From contig WELA01007589.1 in assembly GCA_009602735.1 (NCBI GenBank), forward strand, positions 902,235 to 932,586: 30,352 nucleotides of DNA, in the 5' to 3' direction. The notes beneath the pieces are model-generated. The model had not been told where the DNA came from, ran no database searches, and saw only the letters and a program-made list of their open reading frames with translations. Positions 1 to 8,706 of this stretch are shown one piece after another. Position 1 is the stretch's first letter. Each line of letters opens with the position of its first letter. This DNA is from Mesotaenium endlicherianum. Its lineage: Eukaryota; Streptophyta; Zygnematophyceae; Zygnematales; Mesotaeniaceae. The translations under genes were made by a program, and so were the position numbers.

Positions 1-219
1 CCCCCCCCCCCCCCTTGTTCTTAGGAGTAGGTAGAATCCCGTCGCAATATGGCTTCTTGCCGTGGCCCCCCCAGCAGTCAGGCAGCATTTCAAAGCAGGA
101 GGCCCAAACATACCACCAGCATCTGAAGAGCCGGTCTCTTCTGCTGTCCCTTATCCCTGCTCTCCGCCCTCTGCTCCCTGCTCACATCTGCTTGCCACCG
201 TGGCTTGTTGCTGCCGCAG

Positions 220-1255
220 ATGATGGCGGGGCAGCAGATGGGACCACCTCAGCAGCCCGGGCCACACCAGCAGGGCCCGCAGCAGAAACACCGAGGAGGT
301 GCGTGTGCTGGCAGCTCTGGCGCCCTCCTTGACCTCCCCGCCCCCCCCTTGCCCTCCTGCCGCCTCCTCTCCCGTTCCTCAGGGACGCCTCAGCACAACC
401 CCGTGTTTCCTGCGAGGGCTCTGCTGGCATGCAGCCGTGCGCTAGTTAATTCGGTAGTTTACAAGGGTCACAGAGAGCCGGCTCATTGCACCCCAGCCCT
501 GCAGTCGCAAGCCCGGAGCTGGTTTGCCATACATCCTCCACTTTTGAGTAGCTCTCTTCTTTCGATCTGTGAGGGGCTGGCATTGCGGGTGTCCCTGGCA
601 AGGCCTCGTGCCTGTGATCAGCTCAACCCCATGGGGCCCTTTTCATTTGGGGTGTCACAGCGGCTTAACAAGCACTAGCATGTGTAGCTTTGCTGGCATG
701 GAGCACACGCCCTTCTGCCCATGTGCGTGGCGCGTGCGCGTGCGCCTGCTCGTGCCCTTGCCCGTGCGCGTGCATCTGTGCGTGTGCGACTGCGCCTGCT
801 CCGCGTGCTGGGTTGCACGTGCGGATCGAATGCGCTCCATGGCCGTCAATGGACAAACTCCTTGCCGAGGGTCCAGCCTGAGGAGACAGGACGTAGAAGT
901 CTCGTCGCGCGTTGATCGACGAGAGTCTGCTCAGCCAAGCAACGGGTTTCCCTGTGCGGGTTTCCATTGCTTTGATGGCGCTGGCAGCTCGGAGGCATGA
1001 TGCAGTTTCTCGATGTTTGTATGCGCGCGTTGGGCAGGCCCAGGAGTGATGGCGATGCAGCACATGGGAGGAGTGCAACCGTTCATGCCAGGCCAGCAGC
1101 CGCCCATGGTGTTCTCCCACGGGCCACACCACGGCCCCCCCCCTGGGAGCCCCATGCACGGCCCCATGCAGGGGCACCCCCAGAATGTTAGCCACGGCCC
1201 AGGGACACCTGGCAATGCAGGAAGGGGTGGCAACAAAGGAGGTGCTTCAAATTAG
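220..1255 (+). CDS. 3' part of a spliced host gene; Q/P/M/G-rich protein C-terminus
   Basis: Two exons can be supported. The first runs from about 220, after a pyrimidine-rich stretch ending in gccgcag, to 298. It encodes MMAGQQMGPPQQPGPHQQ and similar sequence. The second runs from 1044 to the stop at 1253-1255 and encodes a Met/Pro/Gly/His-rich tail ending GRGGNKGGASN. Donor gag|gtgcgt and acceptor gcccag|gag restore one reading frame (phase-1 intron), and composition is the same on both sides. No folded domain is visible. Such low-complexity tails occur in RNA-binding proteins (ataxin-2-like and others), but this does not identify the family. The gene must begin upstream of the window. Sequence at 15-120 may hold a further exon, but I could not fix its boundaries. 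Confidence 0.5.
299..1043 (+). other. Intron of the host gene
   Basis: Begins gtgcgt and ends cag; joining the flanking exons keeps a glutamine/methionine/glycine-rich frame open (phase 1). The intron is GC-rich and contains at about 721-820 a run of alternating purine-pyrimidine gtgcgtg and cgcgtgc steps. Open frames on both strands here are effects of base composition. Confidence 0.5.
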
Positions 1256-2061
1256 GCCCGCTTGGAGGTGGGCGTGAGGGTGTTTGTTGGTGATCGATTG
1301 GGCATTGGTGGTGATGTGATATATGAGCAAAGATGTTGTGGTGGAGTAGACGTAATCGCAGTGGTTTTGCGAGATGACAAGGATGTGTCACTTACAAATG
1401 TTTCGGGAGTTTCTCGTCTCTCTTGTGAGGTAGTTAAAGGGCAGTACGGTGAATTCAGTGGGGCAAAGGTCCCCTCTACTTGTCTCTTCAGGCGTGCATG
1501 ATGTGGCACGCCTCGGTTTCGATGTTGATAAGGAATTCATTCGATTGGAAAGTTGAATGAGTCAGAACTTCTATGCGATGTGTTGGCAGCAGTGTGATTT
1601 TTGTCTTTAGATTCTTACATAATGCCTTGCGTGCGGGGGTGCATAGTACGTAGTAGATTTATTTGCACTTCAGAGGCCTCAAAAGCATGCCTACTGCCGT
1701 GTCATTTCATATGTATCGGAAACATATTAGTGAAAGAAAGTGAATTATAGTAATGTTATTGTTCTACGAACATGTTCAGGTGCTTTATCTTATACATTCA
1801 TCTCGTAAGAAATGTGCTAGCAATATTATTGGGAGCAGGTCTTTGTCACATGAGCCTGATACCTCCTACATTTAGAAAGTGCCAATTAGGCGCCAGGTGG
1901 AGTGTATGACCCTTATATTTGCTTCTTCGATTGCATCTTTCGTGAAGAAACCATGTAATCTTTTCAGTGATGCATTGTTATGGTGACATCGCATGCCAAA
2001 GCATTGCGTCTATATCCAAGAAAATCTGCTTTTTGATGAATGAGGTGTATAAAGTTGAAGA
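1256..2061. other. Gene-free stretch: 3' UTR and flank
   Basis: Follows the stop codon of the host gene. Base composition falls from GC-rich to AT-rich towards the right. No open frame with recognisable coding content, RNA gene or repeat was seen. The first few hundred bases are probably 3' UTR; the left boundary of the downstream retroelement is not marked by any target duplication I could find. Confidence 0.4.
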
Positions 2062-2084
2062 TTTGCGACATGAAATGTCGCAAA
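2062..2084. repeat. Perfect 10-bp hairpin at DIRS left end
   Basis: tttgcgacat, loop gaa, then atgtcgcaaa: a perfect 10-bp stem with a 3-nt loop. It lies 15 bp before the block shared with the right edge of the window, so it may be part of the element's terminal structure. Confidence 0.6.
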
Positions 2085-2099
2085 CCAAAGTTTGACAAA

Positions 2100-2216
2100 G
2101 TGTTTAAATTTGATCGATTTCACACGTGTTGTGTCTCATCGACAAACGAAACCCTCATAAGGCTTCTCGTTGCAAAGAAGCCTCATTGCAGCAGGAAGGT
2201 AGTTGCTACACATACC
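2100..2216 (+). repeat. Block A: 117-bp repeat with internal hairpin, inverted copies at right edge
   Basis: About 95% identical by eye to the reverse complement of 30136-30252, and also matched by 29944-30060. It contains a hairpin at 2160-2183: aggcttct, loop cgttgcaa, agaagcct (8-bp perfect stem), conserved in the 30136-30252 copy. It is read here as the terminal or leader repeat of the DIRS family. Confidence 0.7.
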
Positions 2217-2256
2217 CGCGTAGACATTGAATGCGGAGACTTACTCAAACAATCTT

Positions 2257-3278
2257 ATGGCAGGCATACAAAATCGCTTGATAGAGTACCATAGATCCGC
2301 GCACACTCGAGACGCGGACGTGTTTGCTCACTTACGAGCGATGACGGAGAGAGGTGAGGGAAGCCAGGGAGGCCCGAGCGACTTACGCAATGATGGCGAG
2401 CAGGTCAATGGCGAGCAGATTAACGACATCGGTAGGGCGAGAGTAGCGAGCCAGCTTACTGCTGACGAAATCGCCAAATTACATGCAGAGTTCCTTAAAG
2501 AGTACGAAAGCGAGCAGGCCGAGCTCAGCAAGGCGGAAGCGGCTGAGCTCAAAGCTGCGCAGCACGCTGCTCATCTCGAAATGGCCAAGTTACAGCAGGC
2601 AGTGAGCAAACTAGCGCAAAGCAAGGTCTCGCGAGCTCACGATGGCGAGGGAGCAGGGGCGGACATCCTGCAGCAGCTCAAGCGGCTCAAGAGGAAAAGT
2701 GAGGTTGCAGGTGTGGGCAAGTTGTCTGAGGGCAATTGCGCCCAAATGAAGGTCATGAACAACCTCGCGGAGCTGTGCCACAGCGCTCAAGATGCGCTGG
2801 ACAAGGAAGACATTGAAGCAGCCCAAAGCGCGCTCACTCAAGGTTTGTCTTTGATGACTTTTCGGCAAAAGCAAATCATTTCCGCGGACTTGCATAGCTG
2901 GCCTGTGATTAATGAGGTTGTCAAGTCCATGCAAACTAAGGATGAGAGCGAGGATTGGGAAAAAATCGGGTCCAAAAGCAAGTGGCTAAGAGTAAGAAGG
3001 ACAAAGAGGAGGAGAGGGAGTTTGATTTTAGTAGCCGCAAACCACGGGCCAGCCCGTATGCGTTTAAGGCTAATCCCCGCGCTCCTTGGATGTTTAGAAA
3101 TGACTTGAGTTGCTGGCGCTGCCACATGGTAGGCCACACATCTCGTGTTTTCCCTTTGGGGCCACCTAATGGCCCAGGCCCCCAACAGAGGCAGCCTTTG
3201 CTAGCACTTGCTCAGGTAGCAAACTTCCAGGGGCCTTATGGGCCGCCCCAGGGGCCTTATGGCCAGCCCCAGCGTTAA
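2257..3278 (+). pseudogene. DIRS gag-like protein, one frame break
   Basis: The first frame (first ATG at 2257, open from 2227) encodes a charged Ala/Glu/Lys-rich protein with predicted coiled-coil character between about 2440 and 2700. It includes stretches such as ELSKAEAAELKAAQHAAHLE and continues to about 2960. Expected continuity then moves to the -1 frame, which reads KSKKDKEEEREFDFSSRKP and CWRCHMVGHTSRVF, ending at 3278 after Gly-Pro-Tyr repeats. CWRC...H is a CCHC zinc knuckle whose last cysteine is replaced by phenylalanine. The switch lies at an A6 run (2960-2965) and has no canonical slippery heptamer in frame, so a one-base loss or assembly error is the simplest explanation. The role, nucleocapsid-type RNA binding, is inferred from position and the knuckle. 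Confidence 0.6.
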
Positions 3279-4141
3279 TACCATTTTTTGTTATTTGGAG
3301 TTTGAGTAGTTGGACATTGTTAACCAGGCGTTTGGCCTCCATGGACAAATTAAATTTTTTGGTATGATTATTTATTGGCAAAATTGTTGCTGCATTGGTT
3401 GGCCACCTAGGCCCCCTGGACATTTGGGTGCACATGCTCACGTTAAGGAGCATAACATTGTTGGACTTGGGTGGGATACCAGGCCTAGGACTCCACAAAA
3501 AATTGGTTATAATTATTGTTGTTATTGGTTATGTTTAATTGGTTGTTGACTCGGTCCTTGCTTGTGGTCGCTGCATACATGATGGTGTTTGTTGTAAATA
3601 TTTGTGGCTGTTTATTGGTTGTAATAGTTGCCATTACGTTACTTTGCTTGTTGGGCACAATAGTAGGCGGATGATGCATGCCCCTCTCATCGAGGGACGT
3701 ACGCCGCACGTATGGATGTGCATAGGTGGAAGAAAGCCCCTTCAGGCCTCCTAGGCGCTGGCAGATTGCGCACAAATGGAGACCACTCTCATTGAGCTTT
3801 GGTTCTCGCGGCTGGTGTTTTTTGGTTTGTTGGCGTGTCGCCCCTCGCGCACTGGCGCGTTGTATTGCAAGGCTGCTATAGGCCGGAGGAGTGTGGGCAA
3901 AAGGTGTTTTAAAAGCACAAATTGAATGCACGCGCACTGGCGCAAGTATGCATAAAGGCTCCTGCCAGCCATATAGGCATTGGCAGTGGGAGCACGGTTG
4001 GGATCACTCCTATGGAATTTTTGGATCGCCGCGTATAGAGGGGCTGCAATGCGATGCCGAAAGGGTGCACACATGTGCCACACAAGTTGGTTGCCGGTGC
4101 ATGCAGAGAGTACCTCGATGCTGCAATTGCGGAGCAGGGTA
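3279..4141 (+). other. DIRS spacer between gag and RT
   Basis: About 860 bp without a convincing coding frame. The first half is rich in T and G with many ttggtt and ttgttg steps; the second half is more GC-balanced, with a short repeat gcactggcgc at about 3850 and 3935. Nothing else was recognised. Confidence 0.4.
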
Positions 4142-6252
4142 ATGGAGGATGCCAATCAATCGTTGACACGTTCGAGGCATCGTGGCCAAGACCAACCGCG
4201 GGTATGCTATATCGTGTGTTGGGTCATAGGTAATTTCGTGAGCGACGAGAAGGATTTTGAACACGAGCTCCAAGTGTACTTGGGGCGGAAGGAAGAAGCC
4301 GTGCAGTCGAACGGCGCCGCATCGAAGGTACCACCACAAGCAACCGTGGTTGCAGGAAATTTGGGAGCAAATATTGCCTGGTGGAAACGTTGGTGTACGT
4401 CTTCGTTAGTCCTCTCTACCATTGAGAGTGGCTACAAGTTGGTGTGGAACACGCATACTGTACCTCCGCATCACCAGCGCAACCATAAAGGTGTGGAGAA
4501 ACACATACAGTTTGCCCGTGAGTCAGTGGGGGAGCTAGTAGCCTCCGGGGCTGCCAGAGAGTGGACTCTCCCAGGTCGCCCACACTGCATATGCCCCTTG
4601 AACGTGGTCGAGGGCAAGAAGTTACAATTAATTCATGACCTGCGCCACGTGAACAAAGCGTTAAAAAAGTAAAATTTAGGTCTGAGGGGTTGGATAAGTT
4701 AGTCGATGTCGTGCACGTAGACGACTTCGTGTTTACCATTGACCTCAAGTCTGGCTATCATCACGTCAAGATGCACAAAGATGCACATATGTTCTTGGGG
4801 TTCGAGCTGGATAAGAAGGTTTACACTTTCACATGTCTCCCATTTGGGCTTGCGATCGCACCTTACGTATTCACACGAGTGGTGAAAGAGCTGGTGGGAA
4901 GGTGGAGGCAGATGGGGATACGAGTCATAGCATATCTAGACGATTTTCTGGTGAGCTGTCCCAGTGAGGACGCCCACGCGCGAACAATGCGGCTGGTGTT
5001 CGGTGAACTTGCACTAGCAGGATTTGTGGTGAATATGCAGAAGGCAGTACTTACGTGTTCAAAAATCACACAGTTCTTGGGCGTTGTGATAGACACTCGT
5101 AAACTTTGGGTGCACATCGGCAAGACGCGCAAGGAAAAGCTCTTGCTAACACTCCTCCACGTTCGAGCTATGGCCCATAGGACTCGTAGCGTGCACATTA
5201 GAACGATAGCATCTTTAGCAGGTCAGCTTATTTCCATGAAGGTGGCTTTTGGGGGCACCGCGGGCATGTACACACGCCATATGTACACTGTCATCAACCT
5301 GGGGTCTACCTGGGATGACATGGTCCCCATGACGGAAGGGCTGCTCCACGAGCTTGCTTTTTGGGAGGAGCACTTTGATAAGTTTAATGGTGCTCCCATT
5401 CGGGCCACCATGGCCCCTAAGTTTGTCATGCACACCGACGCTAGCGTGACCACATGGGGCGCAGTACTGAGATCGGTGGCCTCAGGGCAGACGTGGGAAT
5501 TGCTGGGCCCACTTCCCGCTGCTAGCATCGGAGGATCGTCAACATTAAGGGAGATACTTGCCGCTAAGGCAGCGTTGGATAAAGCCATCCAAGTGATAGG
5601 CGGGCGACAAGTGCTCTTGCGCGTCGACAGCCAAGCAATGTATTATATTTTGAAAAAAGGCGGCTCGTCTAAGGCAGATTTAGCAGATGCTTGTGCTCAA
5701 GTATTTGGTATTAGTCTTAGACACCAGCTCAACTTGTTCGTAGAGTGGGTTCCTAGGGAATTGAATGCAGTGGCAGACAAGCTCTCTAAGCAGAAAGACT
5801 TGGACGATTTTTTCCTGCGATCGGAGGCCTTTCAAAGCCTAGAAGCAGAGTGGGGGCTGCATTCAATCGATAGATTTGCCACAGCAAGCAAAATGCGCCT
5901 GTCGAGGTTCAACTCTCGGTGGTTGGAGGTGGGCGCTGAGGCCATAAATGCCCTCACCGAGCACTGGGCAAGTGAAAACAACTATTATTTTCCACCACCT
6001 CAGATGGTCGCTCCAGTAGTCCACCACGTGCTGCGATGCAAGGCCAACTGCACGCTAGTGATACTCCAGTGGCAATCAGCCAGCTGGTGGCCGCGGTTGC
6101 TAGATAGCGATGCGGAGTGGATAGATTGTGTGCAGGCGAGCATTCCGCTAGGCTATAGCTCCTCGATTTTGTTGCCTGGCACAGACAAGGCGGCGTTCGG
6201 GGGCAAGGGCATCCCTCTGTGCATGGTGCTAGCCTTATGCTTGGGTGTATGA
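4142..6252 (+). pseudogene. DIRS reverse transcriptase - RNase H, one frame break
   Basis: The N-terminal part (ATG at 4142, stop at 4670-4672) has the DIRS pre-RT signature NLGANIAWWKRW and ends in IHDLRHVNKALKK. The rest is in the -1 frame (from about 4660): [12 protein letters not shown] (RT motif A), then CLPFGLAIAPYVF, then YLDDFLV, where the DD pair is catalytic. RNase H follows with its four acidic residues in HTDAS, LREIL, RVDSQ and AVADKLSK. After it comes the DIRS C-terminal region (SIDRFATASKMRLSRFNSRW, ASWWPRLL). It copies element RNA to cDNA and degrades the template. The frames meet inside the RT domain at A AAA AAG (4663-4669), directly before the TAA. This is either a -1 slippery site or a one-base deletion. 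Confidence 0.85.
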
Positions 6253-6299
6253 GGTGTTGAGCAGAATATCGACTTTTTGAACCTCTGGCCTTACAAGCC

Positions 6300-7298
6300 T
6301 TGGAAGCCACGAGCGTGGACGTGTTGCTCCACACTATCGCGCCCACCAGTCTGCGTACCTACAACACTTACTGGATGCGTTTTCAACGGTGGTGCGAAAT
6401 GCATAAGTTGCAGGATCTTCCAGCGTCAGTCGAGGTGGTCAGGCTCTACTGCTTGTATCTCATCCAGGAGCGTGTCACCTGGTCTACATACCATTTGTCA
6501 TCGGCTGCAATCTTTTGCGTGCATCGACTAACGGAGCTACCTAGCCCCACATCGCACGACAAGATCAGTATACTTAGAAAAGCAGCGCAAAGGTTGCTGC
6601 CCAGACCCAAGCACACCATGATGCCGGTCGCACCCTGCACCCTCATTGCAATTTTTGAAAAGCACGCAGGGCCAGGTGCCACCGCTGCATCGCTCATGAA
6701 GGTGGCCGCCATGATGCTCATGTATAGTGCTTGTCTGCGCTACTCAGATCTGGCCAAAACAAGAATTCAGGATCTCGACATCACGGGTGGTCCAAACATC
6801 ACAGCCATTTACTTGCACCTCCCGTCTTCTAAGACGGACCAAATTGGTGAGGGCGCATGGGGTGCCCTTCACGCAAGCAACTCCAAGTGGTGCCCGGTAA
6901 AAATGTTGTGTAGGTTAGTGGCGGAGATACCAGAGTATGCTCTCGATGGGCCTTTAATTTGGCATATACAGGCATCTGGCAGACCTTCTCTTCAGCCCGC
7001 CTCACACGCCACTGTGAATAAGTGGTGCAAGGAACTATTCGCATCGGTAGGCCTTACACAGAACATGGGTACGCACTCCTTGCGAAAGGGAGCTGCCACA
7101 GCAGCCGCCAACTTGGGCGTCCCAGATGCCGTAGCCCAAACTATGGGCAGATGGAAATCTGCTCGCGGAAAAGAGCCATACGTGCTTCACCTGCAGCAGT
7201 CATTGGCATCCGCTGCCCGCACCATAGCCATCCCTGACGATGCTAGCGATGCTCCTTATGGCCAAGAGCAAATTCTAGCAGCTTTTAGACGCAAGTAG
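6300..7298 (+). CDS. DIRS tyrosine recombinase
   Basis: A phage-integrase-type recombinase that would insert circular DIRS cDNA without target duplication. Numbering from 6300, the catalytic set is visible: Arg147 in ACLRYSDL, Lys178 in SSKTD, His259 and Arg262 in THSLRKG, Trp285 in GRWKS and Tyr294 in EPYVLH. The N-terminal 100 residues resemble the SAM-like core-binding domain (TSLRTYNTYWMRFQRWC). The frame is open from 6261 but has no ATG before 6375, inside the conserved N-terminus, and it lies in a different frame from RT, whose stop is at 6252. Initiation therefore needs recoding, a non-ATG start, or an upstream frame now lost. All catalytic residues are intact. Confidence 0.88.
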   Translation: MEATSVDVLLHTIAPTSLRTYNTYWMRFQRWCEMHKLQDLPASVEVVRLYCLYLIQERVTWSTYHLSSAAIFCVHRLTELPSPTSHDKISILRKAAQRLLPRPKHTMMPVAPCTLIAIFEKHAGPGATAASLMKVAAMMLMYSACLRYSDLAKTRIQDLDITGGPNITAIYLHLPSSKTDQIGEGAWGALHASNSKWCPVKMLCRLVAEIPEYALDGPLIWHIQASGRPSLQPASHATVNKWCKELFASVGLTQNMGTHSLRKGAATAAANLGVPDAVAQTMGRWKSARGKEPYVLHLQQSLASAARTIAIPDDASDAPYGQEQILAAFRRK

Positions 7299-7868
7299 CA
7301 TTACCATGTAGTACGACCCGTAGGGGCCGCTACTTAGACGAGACCCAACTTCTACGCTAACCACTAGACTAGCCTAGAAGTACCTTGTATGCTATTAATA
7401 TTGCATACTACTACTCCTACTATTCTTCCTAATATCACCATCTTTCTTTCGAAATCAGGCAATTTGAACACAAATTGTCAAATGATGCATTAGTGCTGGT
7501 TTGCAATTTTGCAACTGCATATCATGCTATAGGCTATGTAAGATTTTACTAGTGGCGATTGATATGTTTGAAATCCTTGTGCAATTACCTCTTGTTTCGA
7601 TCAATTCATGGGATGATACATCTACATCCTTGGGTTGACAAAATGCGTAGTAGAATGTGTGCTAGCGTTGATTTTGCACAAGAGGTGATATGTGTATTCA
7701 ACATTTAGGGGCAGGTGGCTAAAATTGGCCGTGTTACATGTAGTTACATGGAATCTAGAAGAGACCCTACTTGGTGATTTGACTATATGAGCTATGCTCA
7801 ATTTGATACATCACTTTTCAGATTTTACGGCTCCACAAATTCATCGCTCTTTTTGAGTTCCTAAGTTG
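7299..7868. other. DIRS 3' region and flank up to E1
   Basis: No gene. It holds a small hairpin (acttcta 7348-7354 pairing with tagaagt 7375-7381) and the 80-bp block B (7403-7482). After 7482 it is AT-rich sequence with no recognised feature up to the target duplication of E1. Confidence 0.4.
7403..7482 (+). repeat. Block B: 80-bp repeat, inverted copy at 17399-17478
   Basis: Matches the reverse complement of 17399-17478 with 6 mismatches in 80 positions by eye. It begins gcatactactactcctact and ends aattgtcaaa. It probably marks the 3' end region of the DIRS family. Confidence 0.7.
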
Positions 7869-7873
7869 CAAAC
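7869..7873. repeat. Target site duplication of E1 (caaac), left
   Basis: caaac directly abuts the LTR and is repeated at 16679-16683 on the far side. Five bp is typical for Ty3/gypsy integrases. Confidence 0.93.
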
Positions 7874-8593
7874 TGAAATGAATCGACTTACCAAATAAGC
7901 GATTAACAATTAATGAAGATCTTTATATCAGCAAGTAATCTTTATGGTAATTTCCGTGAACTGGTTAAACGGCAAAGGACAATACACTAGCAGTGAATAA
8001 TACTCGTAAGTCAAATGCGAGTAAACTAGCATCAATAATGCAAATCAGTAAACTCATACATGAGCAAGGTTAGAAGACAGTGCGTATCAATGGCTTCCCG
8101 CCTTGGATTCAGATCTCTCTCAGTAAGCTGTACAGGAGAGTTGGCCTCGTTTCCGAATACCAAACTCGAGAGCAATGCCTAGCATATGTACATGGAATGA
8201 GTTTACTGTTCAACGGTCAGTGCGATGGCACCGCCTACCCGGGAGTTAACCACGTTGGTAGGACCTCGGTTAACCAAATCCACCGCCATCTCCCATCATC
8301 CCGAATCGCCATCCATCATATGGATGTCATCTGGCCATTCATCTAGCATATCGTACTTAGGTGTATGTCAAGGCAGTTCGCTGCTACCGAGTACGGAAGT
8401 CAGCTGGCTGTCAAAGAATGGGTCAGCAAGCTGACTTATATGGACTTCAGCCTGCTGCTTCCGGCTGAGTCATTAAACTGATAATTATGTAAAGTCCAGC
8501 AGACTCACTACTAACTAAAGTTCAGCAGGTTGAACTTAATTATCTATTATATTTAAATGAATATTATATCCACTAATATACTGATTTATTACA
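7874..8593 (-). repeat. E1 3' LTR (720 bp)
   Basis: Starts tgaaatgaatcg and ends tttattaca on the + strand; matches 15949-16678 and the two E2 LTRs. It contains a cluster of palindromic tcagc/gctga motifs in the U3 part. Confidence 0.95.
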
Positions 8594-8607
8594 ATCCCTC
8601 CAACTTA
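8594..8607 (-). promoter_or_regulatory. E1 polypurine tract
   Basis: On the - strand taagttggagggat directly precedes the 3' LTR start (tgtaat). This is the expected position of the plus-strand DNA primer. The motif recurs at 10590-10601, upstream of the extra ORF. Confidence 0.75.
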
Positions 8608-8706
8608 ACTTGTTGTCGCCTCGATAACATTAAACTGCAAAAGCTTTAAATAAAGGAACTGACCCTGACCAGCCTCCCTTACTGACTGTCTTTTCAGCCT
8701 GTCACC

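Larger units (their letters stand above)
2062..7482 (+). mobile_element. DIRS-like tyrosine-recombinase retrotransposon
   Basis: The order is gag-like ORF, RT-RNase H, tyrosine recombinase, all on the + strand. There is no DDE integrase, protease or flanking LTR pair, which is the DIRS plan. The left boundary is placed at a perfect hairpin and a 117-bp block that recurs inverted at 29944-30252. The right boundary is placed at the end of an 80-bp block recurring inverted at 17399-17478. Both boundaries are inferred. DIRS elements make no target duplication, so none is expected. The gag and RT reading frames are each interrupted once at an A-run, and the recombinase frame is offset from RT, so the copy may be dead, mis-assembled, or dependent on recoding. 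Confidence 0.75.

Noticed and set aside
1-14. Run of 14 C at the window start
   Set aside because: Probably a homopolymer or contig-edge artefact; no feature can be based on it.
655-1195. Long open frames on the - strand of the host gene intron and exon
   Set aside because: GC-rich composition keeps several frames open; the spliced + strand model explains the coding-like signal better.
8080-8346. Similar + strand frames of 69-88 codons in the LTRs (also 16310, 19460, 27552)
   Set aside because: They recur only because the LTR recurs; they lie antisense to the elements and show no domain.
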